Positions 61,752 through 64,000 of a DNA stretch of 64,000 nucleotides are shown here, one piece after another. Made by a program: the position numbers and the translations under genes. This DNA comes from Stratiolaelaps scimitus. Its lineage: Eukaryota > Arthropoda > Arachnida > Mesostigmata > Laelapidae. A model generated the notes under the pieces. That model was not told where the DNA came from. It did not search any database and saw only the letters and a list, made by a program, of their open reading frames with translations. The stretch spans positions 3,710,501 to 3,774,500 of the forward strand of contig JABWDB010000013.1 of NCBI GenBank assembly GCA_019614645.1. Direction: 5' to 3'. Each line of letters opens with the position of its first letter. The stretch's first letter is position 1.

Positions 61752-64000
61752 GTCGCAGAGAATCGTTCCACGTTATTCGGTTGTCTGGGCGGAGTGGTGA
61801 CAACACAGAAAACGCTACGGGGGGACGCTGTAACCTTCTGTGAGATTCGTATATCGTTGTGTACAAACGAGGGTTCGACGTGACAGAGGTTGATAGACCC
61901 CACTGTGGTCTCTATATCGTCAGCCGGCGTCTCTACTCGTCCTGTGCTATCATTATCTAGCTAAATGATGCAGAGTCATAATAATAGCATGTGCAGATTA
62001 CAGAAACACAAAATGGAAAGCTTAGCTAAAATTGAAGAGTTAAAATATGTGGCTTGTAATGAATACAAGAAACGCTACCTCTTCCACAAGGGTTTGTCCG
62101 TGAATCAGAATTTGTTTCAATGATTCCTTTGCATCATCGAATGATATTAAATATTTAATAGTGATAGAATATACAGCCTTAAGAGATTACACTTTGATGT
62201 GGCTGGTGGCGCTGTAATAAATACAAGAAATAAAAAAATGTATGCACGTATTGCCTTTGATCTGCAAATGGAAATATTTCTATATTGACAGATGGGAGAT
62301 CTCTATTTTCCAAGGTTGACTTGCACTGCTACGCCCACGTGTGGTTGTCGCTTAATAAACTTTATTGGTAACTGTTTGGCTTTACTTTCTTATGTTTTTT
62401 ATTATTGTCTTTATGTCCTGTCAATTTATTCGTGTCTTTCAGCTATAACGTGGATTATTGAAGTGTGCGTTCACTTTGACTGTATACTCGTTTATCGAAC
62501 ACATATTATGAAAGGATGAGAATTTATCATGGACTGGGCACCGCCATCTGGCGTTGAGCTGCACACCGACATTCATGGCTCGATATGGCGCATATTCCCA
62601 GTAGCCTTCTTTCGGAGTCAGAGAACGGAGACTCGCTCAATTGAATAAAGCCGTTCAACTCATTTTATTCAGATATGTTTACCATAAACAGGACGCTGTC
62701 AAATAGAAAGCAAGAGACCCGAAAGATCATTATTTTTTTCTTGCTCCGTATGGTTATTTCGCAATGATGAACTTACGAGCGAGTTGGTATTTGCAGGGCT
62801 GTCTAATCAGTCGCCATTACTGATTATCATAGGTGTATTGCCTATCCACGCATAGTGGCACCATCATTTTAATAAGCATAATAGCATACAAATTTAACTA
62901 TTAATATTATAAAGAGGATGTTAATACAATCATTATAAACTAAATTATATACATACATTTGTGCACTCTGTAAAAGTACGCCCTTGACTGTCTAAATTAA
63001 AGATGGATTCTTCATTTGTCATTCGTGTCTTTACTCATTATCTGGTGATAAGAGCCTCCTGACTCAGTAGGCAAGCTAACTCGTATGTATCTGGTGTACA
63101 CAAATTTATATATATATATATATTTTTTTTTTAAATTGAAATTTAACATTCCATCTAACAATTATAACGTAATCTCTATCAATCATAGCTATCACGCGAG
63201 ACAACGTTCGCGTCAAACGTCTTTGGTAATTAGATAATAGACCAAATTGTTGTCCTTGTTACGTTTTTATATATTTATATATATATATATATATATATTT
63301 TGCTTCCTCCCTATAATTCAAGTCATTGTCAAACGGAGATAGGCAGCGAAGATTTGATATTATAGCAGTGGTTCGTCCGCCTCAATCGGCGAGGATGGAC
63401 AGACGACGTGGGACTGCTGGTGACAACCATAGACGCTCTGATTCTTTATGAGTAACTCCCAGTATCATTGTTTGGAACGATAAGCAAAGTAGGCCTTGGC
63501 CTTGTGCTTGGGATGTGGGGGCGTATAATTGACCCGCCTCTGCCGATCTCTGGAGGGGTGGTCTGCTTTCGCGGCAGCGGCGGAGGAGGCACACCGCTGC
63601 TTCTACCCAGGGCACCCCGGCGGTAAATTGCGATTCATCCGTTCGTGCTGCCTTAAGTACGCGCATGACATGCTGAATATAGCACGGGTGTCTCGTGAAT
63701 ATGGTCGAGTTTAGGAGGACTCGAATGGCGACATATCGTGAGAAACCTTTCGTCTTCTACGAAAGATGACGCCAGCGAGCGCGGGCGCCCCCATCACGAC
63801 CATCGTGTGTCTCTCTTCGTACAATCTTGTGGGTAGACACCATTGATTAGAAACAATTACTGTGGAACTGTTCGTCACATCAATCTGCGAGATAGCCGTA
63901 ATGGAAATAAGCACATATCCTGCCATACAGATCTAATTTTGAAATATATGTGTATTATCCTATTATTAACATGTTAGCAATTGAATATCACATTTACATG
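61752..64000. other. Region without an assignable gene
   Basis: AT-rich, with (TA)n runs at about 63107-63122 and 63275-63299. A GC-richer block at 63382-63666 is open in several frames on both strands. One minus frame ends VNYTPPHPKHKAKAYFAY and another is proline-rich, so an exon of a neighbouring gene is possible, but neither frame nor strand can be decided. Nothing else was seen. Confidence 0.45.

Noticed and set aside
1..64000. CRISPR arrays, bacterial operons, viral genes or toxin systems
   Set aside because: No regularly spaced repeats, no bacterial-style gene packing and no viral structural or toxin motif was seen. The window is intron-bearing animal DNA.

Overview
This is an animal nuclear genome window. 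Genes are split by GT-AG introns (49 bp to about 10 kb), intergenic DNA is rich in (AT)n and (TAA)n microsatellites, and there are no operon-like bacterial features. Gene content and intron style suggest an arthropod, possibly an arachnid such as a parasitiform mite. The phylum-level call is an inference from style; the gene families themselves are clear from the translated exons.

Layout. 1-5.5 kb: no recognisable gene. 5.5-23.4 kb (+): a multi-exon gene with repeated charged helices of the AKAP2-C/MISP type. 23.4-28.9 kb: intergenic, with a 5'-truncated retroelement copy at 25.8-26.1 kb. 28.9-32.5 kb (+), perhaps to 34.0 kb: a formin with FH1 and FH2 domains of the inverted-formin (FHDC1/INF2) class. 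A second truncated copy of the same retroelement lies at 32.6-32.7 kb. 35.2-37.6 kb (-): EXD2, a DEDDy 3'-5' exonuclease. 39.57-39.73 kb: a near-perfect 59-bp foldback next to a long (AT)n tract. 40.1-52.8 kb (+): WDR35/IFT121, for which all 22 coding exons could be joined in phase (1158 aa). 55.0-57.3 kb (-): NUBPL. 58.1-58.7 kb (-): TRAPPC4, one exon. 59.0-59.4 kb (-): HTD2-like hotdog dehydratase. 60.65-61.75 kb (+): a speculative three-exon small protein with an N-terminal hydrophobic segment. 61.8-64 kb: nothing assignable.

The genes do housekeeping and cell-biology jobs (actin assembly, cytoskeletal anchoring, mitochondrial nuclease, intraflagellar transport, Fe-S delivery to complex I, vesicle tethering, mitochondrial fatty-acid synthesis). 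They do not form one pathway. NUBPL, TRAPPC4 and HTD2 are packed on the minus strand; HTD2 and TRAPPC4 are only 224 bp apart with no AATAAA or ATTAAA between them.

I found no clearly new biological system. The most notable signals are two copies of one retroelement with target-site duplications, the 59-bp foldback, the fivefold helix repeat in the AKAP2/MISP-like protein, several intronic or intergenic hairpins, and the possible HTD2-TRAPPC4 shared transcript.
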